Shown here piece after piece: positions 1-7,927 of a DNA stretch of 25,348 nt. The notes below the pieces were generated by a model. The model worked only from the letters and a program-made list of their open reading frames with translations. It made no database searches and was not told the origin of the DNA. Origin of the DNA: an uncultured Microbacteriaceae bacterium (lineage in GTDB: Bacteria; Actinomycetota; Actinomycetes; Actinomycetales; Microbacteriaceae). Location of the stretch: the NCBI GenBank assembly GCA_946481135.1, contig CAMLMQ010000021.1:1-25348 (forward strand). The letters run 5' to 3'. Position 1 is the stretch's first letter. Each line of letters starts with the position of its first letter. The translations under genes were made by a program, and so were the position numbers.

Positions 1-515
1 CGAAGGGCAACAAGCAGAAGCTCGGGCTCGTGCAGGCGTTCATGCACTCCCCCGAGCTGCTCGTGCTCGACGAGCCCACCTCGGGTCTCGACCCGCTCGT
101 GCAGCGGGAGTTCCTCACGATGGTGCGGGAGGCCCGCGACAACGGCCAGACCGTGCTGCTGTCGTCGCATGTGCTCAGCGAGATTCAGCAGACGGCGGAT
201 GCCGTGGCCGTGCTGAGCGCGGGCCGCGTTGTCGCCGAGGGGCCGGTCGAGTCGCTGCGGCTCGCCAGCATCCGTCGCCTCCGGGTCGGTCTGACCCGCA
301 CGACCGAGAAGGCCGTGAGCGTCGCGCTCACCCGACTCGGCGTGCAGGATCTGCAGGTGTTCACCACCGGTGAGCTCGTGCGCGTCTCCGCGACGGTCAC
401 CGGCGACGTGGACGCCGTCGTCAAGGAGCTCGCGCAGCACCACATCGTCGACCTCGTCGTCGAGGAGCCCGACCTCGAGGAGTCGGTGCTGAACCTCTAC
501 GGAGCCGCACGATGA
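1..515 (+). CDS. ABC transporter ATP-binding protein (5' end missing)
   Basis: This is the C-terminal part of an ABC-2 type exporter ATPase. The frame is open to the left edge, so the Walker A region lies outside the window. At the left edge the sequence reads KGNKQKLGLVQAFMH, a divergent signature (LSGGQ-like) motif as found in the DrrA/CcmA-like multidrug exporter group. Walker B with D-loop (LLVLDEPTSGLDP) and the H-loop (LLSSHVLSEI) follow in the expected order. A C-terminal extension of about 90 residues matches the accessory domain of DrrA-like ATPases. The stop overlaps the next start (ATGA), so it is translationally coupled to the permease. It would power efflux of a drug, lipid or peptide; the substrate cannot be read from the sequence. 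Confidence 0.93.
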   Translation, partial: KGNKQKLGLVQAFMHSPELLVLDEPTSGLDPLVQREFLTMVREARDNGQTVLLSSHVLSEIQQTADAVAVLSAGRVVAEGPVESLRLASIRRLRVGLTRTTEKAVSVALTRLGVQDLQVFTTGELVRVSATVTGDVDAVVKELAQHHIVDLVVEEPDLEESVLNLYGAAR

Positions 516-1312
516 GCGCGCCGCTGCCGATCCTGCGCCGCACCCTCGCCGACTCGTGGCGCGGGCTGCTCGGCTGGACGCTCGGCGTCACCGCCGCGAT
601 CAGCCTCTACCTGCCGCTCTACCCGAGCATCGCGGGGGACGGTCAGATGGATCAACTGCTGTCGACGATGCCACCGGAGCTCGTGAAGACCCTCGGGTAC
701 GAGAGTCTCGGCACGGGCGCCGGCTACGCGCAGGGCACGTTCTTCGGACTCATCGGCTTCCTCCTGCTCACGATCGCCGCGACGGCGTGGGGGGCGGCGG
801 CGATCGCCGGGGCCGAGGAGTCGGGTCGGCTCGAACTCGCCCTCGCCCACGGCGTGGGCCGGGTGCCGTACGCCCTCGAGTCGGCCCTCGCGATCCTCGT
901 GCGGCTGCTCTGGCTCGGCGGCCTCGGCGCGCTGCTCGTGCTCGCGTTCAACGAGTCGGCCGAGCTCGACATCGAGCCCGCGCACATCCTCGCCGGGTCG
1001 GCCGCCCTCATCGGGCTGACGTTCCTCTCCGGGGCGTTCGCCCTCGCGACCGGCGCCGTCACCGGGCGGCGGTCGCTCGCGATCGGCGCGGGCGCGGGCA
1101 TCGCGGTGCTCGGCTACGTGATGAACGCGATCGCGAACCAGGTCGAGGATCTCGAGGGGCTGCGTGCGGCGTCGCCGTACGGGTGGGCCTACGCGAACGA
1201 CCCGCTGCTGGAAGGTGCCGACTGGGGCGGACTCGGGCTGCTCTGGGGCGTCTCGGCGCTGCTCGTCGCCGTGGCCGCGCTCGCGCTGCGGCGTCGGGAC
1301 GTCACCGGGTAG
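512..1312 (+). CDS. ABC-2 type transporter permease
   Basis: A 266-residue integral membrane protein with about six hydrophobic segments and a final cytoplasmic Arg-rich tail (ALRRRDVTG), the usual layout of a single-domain ABC-2 permease. It should form the membrane channel for the ATPase encoded immediately upstream, with which it overlaps by 4 bp (ATGA). The long extracytoplasmic stretch after the first helix (about residues 35-75) is typical of the family. A large stem-loop follows and probably ends the operon. The erm gene next to it suggests antibiotic resistance as a theme, but efflux of an antibiotic is inference from position only. Confidence 0.88.
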   Translation: MSAPLPILRRTLADSWRGLLGWTLGVTAAISLYLPLYPSIAGDGQMDQLLSTMPPELVKTLGYESLGTGAGYAQGTFFGLIGFLLLTIAATAWGAAAIAGAEESGRLELALAHGVGRVPYALESALAILVRLLWLGGLGALLVLAFNESAELDIEPAHILAGSAALIGLTFLSGAFALATGAVTGRRSLAIGAGAGIAVLGYVMNAIANQVEDLEGLRAASPYGWAYANDPLLEGADWGGLGLLWGVSALLVAVAALALRRRDVTG

Positions 1313-1314
1313 CG

Positions 1315-1389
1315 GTTCACAACTCTCGGTGGTGCGGGCGCTCGGCGACCTCTCGTCGACGAACGGCCCGCCCACCGAGAGTTCGGAAC
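1315..1389 (+). terminator. Large stem-loop after the exporter operon
   Basis: Seen directly: AACTCTCGGTGG at 1321-1332 is the exact reverse complement of 1372-1383. GCGGGC (1334-1339) pairs with GCCCGC (1366-1371) after a single bulged T. GTTC (1315-1318) pairs with GAAC (1386-1389) across a 2-nt mismatch. This gives about 22 paired bases around a 26-nt loop, starting 3 nt after the permease stop. There is no U-run, which is common for actinobacterial terminators. Its right arm ends 4 nt before the -10 box of the erm leader, so it could also act as a DNA operator. Confidence 0.65.
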
Positions 1390-1392
1390 GAG

Positions 1393-1398
1393 TACCCT
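1393..1398 (+). promoter_or_regulatory. Putative -10 box of the erm leader transcript
   Basis: TACCCT fits the actinobacterial TANNNT pattern and lies 6 nt before the ATG of the leader ORF, so transcription would begin at or next to that ATG (leaderless). No convincing -35 box is visible; the region it would occupy is the right arm of the large stem-loop. Confidence 0.45.
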
Positions 1399-1404
1399 GA
1401 CCTC

Positions 1405-1440
1405 ATGGGATATCTCACTCGCCCCTGGACCGCGCGCTAG
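1405..1440 (+). CDS. Putative erm leader peptide (11 aa)
   Basis: A short ORF encoding MGYLTRPWTAR lies 99 nt upstream of the erm start and ends inside a GC-rich hairpin. Position, size and overlap with that hairpin match leader peptides of inducible erm genes, where a macrolide-stalled ribosome on the leader reshapes the RNA and frees the methyltransferase start. The peptide lacks the classical arrest motifs (IFVI, IAVV, RLR), so if it arrests ribosomes the motif is different. Start chosen because the -10 box lies 6 nt upstream and no other start fits. Confidence 0.55.
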   Translation: MGYLTRPWTAR

Positions 1441-1532
1441 CGGCGCGCGGACACCCTTCTCTCCGCTCGTCGCAGACGCGACCCCGCCGGTGCGGCCGTT
1501 TCGTGCTGCCCGGCTTCCTGCGAGCTGCGGAG
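1430..1532 (+). promoter_or_regulatory. Putative translational attenuator of erm
   Basis: Hairpin 1: CCGCGCGC (1430-1437) pairs perfectly with GCGCGCGG (1443-1450) around a 5-nt loop containing the leader stop codon. Hairpin 2: 1461-1475 pairs with 1518-1532 as CTCCGC/GCGGAG plus TCGCAG/CTGCGA around a 3-nt internal loop, burying the erm Shine-Dalgarno CGGAG (1528-1532). GCGG at 1447-1450 could instead pair with CCGC at 1463-1466, so a ribosome stalled on the leader end would release hairpin 2. This mirrors the 1:2/3:4 versus 2:3 scheme known for ermC. Confidence 0.6.
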
Positions 1533-1539
1533 TATCCCC

Positions 1540-2328
1540 ATGCCCCGGTCTTCGACCGCCGGCCGCCACGAGAGCGGCCAGAACTTCCTCGTCGACGCCA
1601 CCGTCATCCGGAGCGTCGTCGACCTCGTCGCCGCGACGTCCGGACCGATCCTCGAGATCGGCCCGGGTGACGGCGCGCTGACGCGACCCCTCGCCCGCCT
1701 CGGGCGGCCCCTCACCGCGATCGAGCTCGACGCCCGACGCGCGGATCGGCTGGCTCGCGCGACGCCGCGCCACGTCACCGTGCGGGCGGACGACGTGCTG
1801 CGCGCGCGGTTCCCGTCGCGTCCTCACGTCATCGTCGGCAACCTGCCCTTCCACCTCACGACGGCGATCCTGCGCCGCCTGCTCGCTGAGCCCGCGTGGA
1901 ACGACGCGGTCGTGCTCGTGCAGTGGGAGGTCGCTCGACGTCGGGCCGGCGTCGGGGGCGCGACGATGCTCACGGCGCAGGCCTGGCCGTGGTTCGAGTT
2001 CACGCTCGAGGGCCGGGTGCCCGCGCGCGCCTTCCGCCCGACGCCGGGAGTGGATGGCGGCATCCTGCGCATCGCGCGGCGACCCCACCCGCTCGTGCCC
2101 CCGTCGGAGCGTCGCGCGTTCGAAAGGCTCGTCGCGAACGTCTTCACCGGCCCGGGGCGAGGGCTGCGCGAGGTCGTGCGCCGGGCGACGCGGCTCCCCG
2201 ACCGGGAAGTGGCGGCGTGGATGCGTCGGTGCGGCCTGCCGGCGACCGCGCTGCCCCGGCATCCGCGCGCCGAGCACTGGGCCGACCTGTGGCGACTCGT
2301 CGCGGGAAGGAGGCACGCCGGTGCGTGA
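1540..2328 (+). CDS. erm: Erm-family 23S rRNA adenine-N6 methyltransferase
   Basis: A 262-residue Rossmann methyltransferase expected to use SAM to methylate the adenine equivalent to E. coli A2058 in 23S rRNA, giving macrolide-lincosamide-streptogramin B resistance. Visible motifs: QNFL (14-17), SAM-binding EIGPGDG (39-45), acidic loop IELD (61-64), catalytic NLPF (101-104), then a stretch typical of actinobacterial Erm proteins (LVQWEVARRRAGVGGATM, 126-143) and FRPTPGVDGG. NLPF and the QWEVARRR block separate it from the housekeeping dimethyltransferase KsgA/RsmA. The C-terminal domain is short and Arg-rich. The ATG is chosen for the GCGGAG Shine-Dalgarno 7 nt upstream. It sits behind a leader ORF and attenuator-like hairpins, so drug-inducible translation is likely. 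Confidence 0.88.
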   Translation: MPRSSTAGRHESGQNFLVDATVIRSVVDLVAATSGPILEIGPGDGALTRPLARLGRPLTAIELDARRADRLARATPRHVTVRADDVLRARFPSRPHVIVGNLPFHLTTAILRRLLAEPAWNDAVVLVQWEVARRRAGVGGATMLTAQAWPWFEFTLEGRVPARAFRPTPGVDGGILRIARRPHPLVPPSERRAFERLVANVFTGPGRGLREVVRRATRLPDREVAAWMRRCGLPATALPRHPRAEHWADLWRLVAGRRHAGA

Positions 2329-2375
2329 CGGGAGTAGAGTCCAGCCACTTCCGTCAGCGCGTCGAAGGAGCCGTC

Positions 2376-2801
2376 ATGACCGTCCCCGCCATCAACTACC
2401 TCGCCGTCGTGCTCGCGACCCTGTCGAGCATGGTCGTGGGCAGCATCTGGTACACCCCGAAGGTGTTCGGCAATCTCTGGATGCGCGAAGCCGGCGTCAC
2501 GCCGTCGGGCGACGCGAAGGATGCCGTGCGCCCGATCGTCGTGACCCTCATCGTGTCGTTCGTCACGGCGTGGGTGCTCGCCGGAGCGTCGTGGATCTCG
2601 TTCGAGTTCTACGGCGGGTCGTTCCTCGTGAACGCGCTCGTCACGGGCGCGATCCTCTGGGCCGGCTTCACCGCCGCGCGGTTCATCACGCACGACCAGT
2701 TCGACCGCCGCACCGCGAAGCTCACGGTGCTCAACTGCGCGCACGAGCTCGTCACGATCCTCGTGATGGCGCTCATCATCGGGGTCTGGCCGCCCGCCTG
2801 A
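2376..2801 (+). CDS. DUF1761 family membrane protein
   Basis: A 141-residue protein with four hydrophobic helices (about 5-25, 50-70, 80-98, 118-138). It carries a family-typical first helix with SMVVGSIWYTPKVFGNLW, which matches DUF1761, a family of unknown function. The start is fixed by AAGGAG 5 nt before the ATG. It follows erm by 47 nt on the same strand and faces the collagen-like gene with only 10 nt between the stops. No function is assigned. Confidence 0.8.
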   Translation: MTVPAINYLAVVLATLSSMVVGSIWYTPKVFGNLWMREAGVTPSGDAKDAVRPIVVTLIVSFVTAWVLAGASWISFEFYGGSFLVNALVTGAILWAGFTAARFITHDQFDRRTAKLTVLNCAHELVTILVMALIIGVWPPA

Positions 2802-2811
2802 CCCGGCGCCG

Positions 2812-3648
2812 TCAGTCGGCGATGCGCTCGAAGCTGATGTGCGGGTAGTAGCTGTACGTCGTCTCGAGGCTGCCGCTCAAGTCGAGCAGGTGGAGGGTGA
2901 CGACGTCGCCCGCCCAGAACTCACGGAACATCGTGACGTCGCCCGCGGGCACCGCCCCGCGGAAGTACTGCGCCGACTCGATGATGTTCGTGCCGTTGTT
3001 CTGCAACACCAGCGCCGGGATGGGTTCCGTGAAGCCCTGCTGCACGTCGTAGACATTGAGCCGGTAGGTCACGCGGTAGACGCCCGGGGTCTGGATGACG
3101 AACGACGTCTCGCCCGACATCGCGACGTCGGTTCCCTCGCTGACGATCGTCGGCGACGTGAAGCGGATCGGGTCGAGCGACGCCCCGACGATGTGGGTCT
3201 CCTGGTACCCGAAGACGGCGAGGAGACTGAGCGGCGCATCCGCTCCCGCCGGGCCGGTCGCCCCTGTCGCACCGGCCGCGCCGGCGGGACCCGCGGGGCC
3301 GGTCGGCCCGGCCGGACCCGGAGCACCCGTCGCGCCGGCCGCTCCGGCAGGACCCTGCGGTCCGACGTCGCCACGGTCGCCCTTCGGGCCGGCGGCGCCC
3401 GCCGGCCCGGTCTCGCCGCGCGGTCCCGCCGCTCCCCGCGGGCCGGGTTCGCCGGGCTCGCCGTCACGCCCGTCGGCGCCGTCACGCCCGTCGGCGCCGT
3501 CACGCCCATCGGCGCCGGGGGCTCCGTCGGGGCCGGTCACGGCATCCTGCTGCTGGAGTACGAGGGCGAGGGCGCCACCCCCCATGCCGACACCGGCGAG
3601 GGCGACGATGCCGAGAGCGACGAGGAGCGCGACGAAGGAGCGGGGCAC
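2812..3648 (-). CDS. Collagen-like repeat protein, exported
   Basis: A 278-residue protein. Residues 1-31 form one hydrophobic helix (signal peptide or membrane anchor). Residues 39-137 are 33 uninterrupted Gly-X-Y triplets, which predict a collagen triple helix. Residues 138-278 form a beta-rich domain resembling the C1q/TNF-like trimerisation heads of bacterial collagens such as BclA. The N-terminal part of the repeat is charged (GAD-GRD x3), the later part is Pro/Ala/Thr-rich. The start is GTG with AAAGG upstream (ccgaaaggccgctcGTG). It is probably a surface stalk or adhesin; bacterial collagens lack hydroxyproline and are stabilised by charge and a trimerising head. It stands alone between convergent DUF1761 and the upstream sulfatase operon. 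Confidence 0.85.
   Translation of the reverse strand: MPRSFVALLVALGIVALAGVGMGGGALALVLQQQDAVTGPDGAPGADGRDGADGRDGADGRDGEPGEPGPRGAAGPRGETGPAGAAGPKGDRGDVGPQGPAGAAGATGAPGPAGPTGPAGPAGAAGATGATGPAGADAPLSLLAVFGYQETHIVGASLDPIRFTSPTIVSEGTDVAMSGETSFVIQTPGVYRVTYRLNVYDVQQGFTEPIPALVLQNNGTNIIESAQYFRGAVPAGDVTMFREFWAGDVVTLHLLDLSGSLETTYSYYPHISFERIAD
3463..3516 (-). repeat. Three tandem 18-bp units in the collagen-like gene
   Basis: Units at 3463-3480, 3481-3498 and 3499-3516 are identical except for one base in the third (CCCATC for CCCGTC). Each encodes one six-residue Gly-X-Y pair (GADGRD). Near-identity at DNA level points to recent slippage or recombination, so the triplet number may vary between strains. 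Confidence 0.9.
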
Positions 3649-3675
3649 GAGCGGCCTTTCGGTGAAGGTGAGGAG

Positions 3676-3681
3676 ATCTTA
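3676..3681 (-). promoter_or_regulatory. Putative -10 box of the collagen-like gene
   Basis: On the minus strand TAAGAT lies 27 nt before the GTG start, within the 87-nt gap between this gene and the sulfatase stop. The same gap holds a weak 5-bp hairpin (CTGAG/CTCAG, 3690-3704) that might end sulfatase transcription. No clear -35 box is visible. Confidence 0.35.
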
Positions 3682-3735
3682 TCCAGTCCCTGAGCAGCCC
3701 TCAGAGACAGCACCGAGCCGCCGCACCCGAAACGT

Positions 3736-5229
3736 TCAGGTCGTTCGGTAGGTCGCCTCGTCCAATCCGCTCTGGGTGGGGTCGTAGTCGACCTCCCCGA
3801 TCTCGTACATCGACGTCATCCAGTGGTAGAAGTTGTCGCCCCGGTCCCGCAGCAGCCGGTAGAGCCGCCCCAGCATCCGCGCCCGCACCTCGGCCGACTC
3901 GGGCAGCTCGTAGACGTTGAGCAGCTCGTCGGGGTCGGTGAGCAGGTCGTAGAGCTCGTTCACCGAGTCGGGGTTGACGACCAACTTGTAGCGCTCGTCG
4001 CGCAGCATCCGCTGGGGATACGGGAAGTGGTGGCCGTGGAATTCGCACACGATGTCGGGCGCCCACTCCGGATGCTCCCCCGCCACGAGCGGCACGAGGC
4101 TGCGCGAGTCGACGGCCGGCGCGGGATCGATGCCGGCGATGTCGAGGATCGTCGCGGTGCAGTCGACGAGGCTCACGAACTCGGTGCGCACCTGACCCTC
4201 GGGGGCTCCGGGGATGCGCACGATGCCCGGTGTGCGGTAGATGTCCTCGTACATCGCCGGACCCTTGTCGTGCAGGCGATGGGATCCGGTGAACTCGCCG
4301 TGGTCGCACGTGAAGAACACGGCGGTGTCGTCGGTCAGCCCGAGCCGCTCCATCGCCTCCATGACGCGACCGATCTGCTGATCGATGAGGGCGACGTAGC
4401 CCCAGTAGACGGCGACGAGCTTGCGGGAGACCTCGAGCGGCATCGTGTCGAAGGTCCAGTGGTCGGAGTAGTTCTTCTGCACCATCGGCTTGCCGGCGAA
4501 CGTCTCGGCGATCGACTTCGGCATCTCGACCAGGTCGGGGTCGAACATGTCGAAGTACTCGTCGGGCACGATGTACGGCAGGTGCGGCCCGAAGAAGTGC
4601 AGGGCGAGGAAGAACGGGGCCCCCGTCGAGGCGACGTCGGCCGCGTACCGCTCCAGCAATTCGATCGCTCGCGTCGCCAGGTAGTACTCGAACGTCGCCT
4701 CGACGGGCTGGTGCAGCCGAGCGGCGAGCAGGTTGCCCGGCCCGCCGTTCGGCAGCGTCCCGCGGATGCGGTCGCTGATGCGGTAGGGCGGAAGCCCCCG
4801 CTCAGCGAGGTAGGCGAGGTAGTCCTCGTTCTCGACCGGGTTGTGCCACCCCTGCAGGTCGGGTCCGTCGAACCCGAAGTCCCGCGCGGCACGATCCGTT
4901 CCCGCGTGCCACTTGCCGACGAGCCCGCAGTTGTAGCCGCGCTCGCGGAGTGCCTCGGAGAAGGTGAACGTGCCCTCCGGCAGATCCTCGATGTAGCCCA
5001 CGTTGCGTTCGTGGTTCGCGAGAACCTTGTGCCGGAACGGCGCCTGCCCGGTGAGCAGGCTCGCTCGCGCGGGGGTGCAGATCGCCGTCGGGGTGTACCA
5101 CCGGTCGAACCTCGTGCCCGTCCGTGCCAGGTCGTCCAGCACGGGCGTGACGGCGAGGTGATTCCCGTAGGCACCGAGCGTGTCCGCCCGATGCTGGTCG
5201 GTCATCAGAAAGAGGATGTTCCTCGCCAC
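3736..5229 (-). CDS. Sulfatase (formylglycine-dependent, cytoplasmic)
   Basis: A 497-residue alkaline-phosphatase-superfamily sulfatase that hydrolyses a sulfate ester to alcohol and sulfate. Visible: metal-binding DQ (11-12) near the N-terminus; the CxPxR signature C51-T-P-A-R55, whose Cys is converted to formylglycine; GKWH (K106, H108); H211 in HFFGPH; metal ligands D309-H310; K322. All key residues are present and the length is normal. There is no signal peptide, so the enzyme works inside the cell on imported substrate, which fits its place as last gene of an ABC importer operon. The start is GTG, 2 nt after the lipoprotein stop. The activating enzyme (FGE or anSME) is not in the window. 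The specific substrate is unknown; choline-sulfatase or arylsulfatase-like types are possible. Confidence 0.9.
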   Translation of the reverse strand: MARNILFLMTDQHRADTLGAYGNHLAVTPVLDDLARTGTRFDRWYTPTAICTPARASLLTGQAPFRHKVLANHERNVGYIEDLPEGTFTFSEALRERGYNCGLVGKWHAGTDRAARDFGFDGPDLQGWHNPVENEDYLAYLAERGLPPYRISDRIRGTLPNGGPGNLLAARLHQPVEATFEYYLATRAIELLERYAADVASTGAPFFLALHFFGPHLPYIVPDEYFDMFDPDLVEMPKSIAETFAGKPMVQKNYSDHWTFDTMPLEVSRKLVAVYWGYVALIDQQIGRVMEAMERLGLTDDTAVFFTCDHGEFTGSHRLHDKGPAMYEDIYRTPGIVRIPGAPEGQVRTEFVSLVDCTATILDIAGIDPAPAVDSRSLVPLVAGEHPEWAPDIVCEFHGHHFPYPQRMLRDERYKLVVNPDSVNELYDLLTDPDELLNVYELPESAEVRARMLGRLYRLLRDRGDNFYHWMTSMYEIGEVDYDPTQSGLDEATYRTT

Positions 5230-5231
5230 AG

Positions 5232-6245
5232 TTACTCGCCGGCCCCCAGGAAGAGGTCGCCGGTGTAGAACGACGAAGGCTCGACGGCCTCGGTCAGGCG
5301 ACCGGCGCCGATGAAGTAGTCGACCATGCCGGTGAGCCAGCTGTCGATCGTGCCGTCCTCGGTGAACTCGTCGATCTCCTCGAGCGACAGGATGCGCACG
5401 TTGGAGACGTCGCCTTCGACCTTCTCGACCTCGATCGCGAGGAAGTCGGCGGTGAGCTGCACGGTCTCGTCGACGTTGTCGGCCCGGAACGCGATCGCGT
5501 CGCGCAGGGCGGCGAGCACGCGGTCGAGCTTGTCGCCCTGGTTGTCGACGACGTCGTTGCTCGCGACGAAGGCGGTCGGGAACGCGACGGTGTCGACGAA
5601 GTCGTCGTTGTTGGCGATCTCCACGAGGTCGGGCACCGACTCCTTGACGGTGGCGAGCGCGGGATACCAGAACCCGGCGCCGTCGACCTGACCGGCGGAG
5701 AGGGCGGCGACGATCGCGGCGGGCTCCATCGGCACGAGCTCGATGTCGTCCTTCGTCATCCCCGCCTCCTCCAGCGCGAGGGTGAGGATCATGTCGCCCG
5801 ACGTGCCCTCCGGCACGGCGACGGTGCGACCGCGCAGGTCTTCCATCGACTCGAAGCCGGGCTGGCCGACGACGCGGTCCGCCTGGCCGAGGGTGTTGAT
5901 CGCGACGATCTTCGCCTGACCCGACGCCGGCAGCCAGAAGGCGCCCGGGCCGATGTAGCCGAAGTCGAGGTCGCCCGTTCCGAGGGCCTGGATCTGCAGC
6001 GGTCCGTTGGTGAACGACGACGTCGTCACGTTGAGTCCGTGCTCCTCCCAGATGCCTTCGGCCTCGGCGACCGCGAGCAGGCTCGTGCCGTTGAAGTCGG
6101 GGATGTAGCCGAAGTTGACGTCGATGACCTCGAGCTCCTCGCCCCCGGCGTCCGGCTCGGTGGTGCCGCTCGTGCAGCCCACGACCGTCATGGCGACGGC
6201 TGCGGCGACGGCGACGGTGCCGAGCATCCTTCTGCGTTGCGTCAT
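5232..6245 (-). CDS. ABC importer substrate-binding lipoprotein (TauA/SsuA-like)
   Basis: A 337-residue lipoprotein: Arg-rich n-region, hydrophobic helix, and lipobox TVVGC with lipidated Cys24. The mature part follows the nitrate/sulfonate/taurine-binding protein fold (NMT1/SsuA-like: FGYIPDFNGTSLLAVAEAEGIWEEHGLNV, then GDLDFGYIGPG). It should hold the substrate outside the membrane and deliver it to the permease encoded two genes upstream. AGGGA lies 9 nt before the ATG. Coupling to a sulfatase rather than to a sulfonate monooxygenase suggests a sulfate ester as ligand, as in Pseudomonas atsRBC; this is inference. Confidence 0.88.
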   Translation of the reverse strand: MTQRRRMLGTVAVAAAVAMTVVGCTSGTTEPDAGGEELEVIDVNFGYIPDFNGTSLLAVAEAEGIWEEHGLNVTTSSFTNGPLQIQALGTGDLDFGYIGPGAFWLPASGQAKIVAINTLGQADRVVGQPGFESMEDLRGRTVAVPEGTSGDMILTLALEEAGMTKDDIELVPMEPAAIVAALSAGQVDGAGFWYPALATVKESVPDLVEIANNDDFVDTVAFPTAFVASNDVVDNQGDKLDRVLAALRDAIAFRADNVDETVQLTADFLAIEVEKVEGDVSNVRILSLEEIDEFTEDGTIDSWLTGMVDYFIGAGRLTEAVEPSSFYTGDLFLGAGE

Positions 6246-6266
6246 TGCTGTGTTCCCTTCGTTGGG

Positions 6267-7109
6267 TCAGGCCGTCGGGTCGGACGGCGAGCTCCCGGCC
6301 GCGCGGCCGGAATCCTGGTGGTAGACGGAGTGCCACACGCGGTTGCGCAGGGCCGCGAACTCGGGGCTGAGGCGCATCTCCTCCGTGCGGGGGTAGGGCA
6401 GGTCGACCTCGACGACGTCGAAGATGCGCCCGGGCCGGGCCGCCATCACGACGACGCGGTTCGCGAGGAAGACGGCCTCGTCGACGTCGTGGGTGATGAA
6501 CATGACGGTGCGGCGCTCCTGGCTCCAGGTCTGCAGCAGCTGCTCCTGCAACCGCACCCGGGTGAGCGCGTCGAGGGCGCCGAACGGCTCGTCCATGAGC
6601 AGGATCGAGGGGTTCACGGCGTACGCCCGCGCGATCGCGCAGCGCTGCTTCATGCCGCCCGAGAGCGTCTTCGGCAGGGCGTCGGCGAACTGCTCGAGCC
6701 CGACCATCCGGATGAAGTACTCGGCGCGCTCACGTCGCTCGGTCCGCGGCACCCGCGCGGTCTTCAGCCCGAACTCGACGTTCTGCCGCACCGTGAGCCA
6801 CGGGAAGAGGGCGTACTGCTGGAAGATCACGCCGCGATCGGGCCCGGGGCCGGACACCGGAGCCCCGCCGACGAGCGCCTCCCCCGCAGTCACCTCCTCG
6901 AGGCCGGCGAGGATGTTGAGGAGCGTCGACTTGCCGCATCCGGACGGGCCCACGACGGTGATGAACTCGTTCTCGGCGATGTCGAGCGACACCCGGTCGA
7001 GCGCGACGAACTCCTCGTTCTTGAGCGGGAAGACCTTCGTGACCTCGCGCACGGAGATCGCGGGGGCCGCCGTTCCGGCGGGGTCGCGGGTGAGGGTCGT
7101 GTCGGTCAT
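6267..7109 (-). CDS. ABC importer ATPase (SsuB/TauB-like)
   Basis: A 280-residue ATPase with Walker A GPSGCGKST (54-62), Q-loop FQQYALFPW (Q98), signature LSGGMKQR (149-156), Walker B LLMDEP (170-175) and H-loop H207; complete. The pattern is that of nitrate/sulfonate/taurine importer ATPases. A C-terminal tail of about 40 residues is typical of the group. The ATG overlaps the permease stop by 1 nt (TGATG), so the two are translationally coupled. The true start is 7109; the longer open frame upstream lies inside the permease. Confidence 0.92.
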   Translation of the reverse strand: MTDTTLTRDPAGTAAPAISVREVTKVFPLKNEEFVALDRVSLDIAENEFITVVGPSGCGKSTLLNILAGLEEVTAGEALVGGAPVSGPGPDRGVIFQQYALFPWLTVRQNVEFGLKTARVPRTERRERAEYFIRMVGLEQFADALPKTLSGGMKQRCAIARAYAVNPSILLMDEPFGALDALTRVRLQEQLLQTWSQERRTVMFITHDVDEAVFLANRVVVMAARPGRIFDVVEVDLPYPRTEEMRLSPEFAALRNRVWHSVYHQDSGRAAGSSPSDPTA

Positions 7110-7927
7110 CAGCGGCGCTCCTGCCATCCGGTGAGCTTCGATTCGGCGAGCAGCAGCAGTCGGTCCATGACGAGACCGAAGATGCCGATGAGCACGATGC
7201 CGACGAAGATCGTCGCGAGGTCGTAGTACAACTGGGCTTCCTGCATCCGGCGCCCGAGGCCGCGCTGGGCGGCGAGCAGCTCGGCCGCGACGACGGTGCC
7301 CCACGCCGAACCGAGGCCGACGCGCATGCCGACGAGGATGAACGGGGTCGAGGCGGGCACGACGACGCGCAGGAAGATCGACCCGTCTTTCGAGCCGAGC
7401 ACGCGCGCGGCGTTGATCATCGTGCGGTCGACGCTCACGACGCCCTGGTAGGTGGCGATCACGCACGCGAGGAACGCGGCGAGGAAGATGACGAAGATCT
7501 TCGGCACCTCGCCGATGCCCATGAGCACGAGCACGAGCGGCAGCAGCGCGAGCGGCGGGATGGTGCGGAAGAACTGCACCCACGGCTCGAAGAGACCGCG
7601 AGCGACGGTGTACCAGCCCATGAGGAAGCCGACGGGGATCGCGAGCGCCGACCCGAGCAGGAAGCCGATGAGGATGCGGCTGAGGCTCGCGACGATGTCC
7701 TCCTGGAGGATGCCGTTGTTCCACAGCATGATCGCCTTGCGCACGACCTCGTCGGGCGTGGGCAGCTGGAAGCCGTTGAGCGCGAGCAGCCACCAGATGC
7801 CGATGCCGCCGACGAGCGACACGACGTTGAGCACGATCAGCAGCGTGCGCGGGGAACGTCGCCCGGGCGTGCGACCGCGTGATCTCGCCGCGATCGCCCG
7901 CGTGGGCGTGGTGGGTGCCGTGGTCAT
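7109..7927 (-). CDS. ABC importer permease (SsuC/TauC-like)
   Basis: A 272-residue permease with a hydrophilic Arg-rich N-terminus (about 28 residues) and about six transmembrane helices. The cytoplasmic EAA loop reads [34 protein letters not shown], where it docks on the ATPase. This is the BPD inner-membrane component of a nitrate/sulfonate-type importer. The ATG overlaps the regulator stop by 4 bp (ATGA on the minus strand), so the regulator, permease, ATPase, lipoprotein and sulfatase form one transcript. Confidence 0.92.
   Translation of the reverse strand: MTTAPTTPTRAIAARSRGRTPGRRSPRTLLIVLNVVSLVGGIGIWWLLALNGFQLPTPDEVVRKAIMLWNNGILQEDIVASLSRILIGFLLGSALAIPVGFLMGWYTVARGLFEPWVQFFRTIPPLALLPLVLVLMGIGEVPKIFVIFLAAFLACVIATYQGVVSVDRTMINAARVLGSKDGSIFLRVVVPASTPFILVGMRVGLGSAWGTVVAAELLAAQRGLGRRMQEAQLYYDLATIFVGIVLIGIFGLVMDRLLLLAESKLTGWQERR

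Noticed and set aside
1540..2328. Housekeeping KsgA/RsmA 16S dimethyltransferase
   Set aside because: The catalytic motif NLPF and the QWEVARRRAGVGGATM block fit Erm, as does the leader ORF upstream.
3069..3751. Long Pro/Ala- and Arg-rich ORFs on both strands over the collagen-like gene
   Set aside because: They are shadows of the Gly-X-Y repeat; G+C-rich triplet periodicity keeps all frames open.
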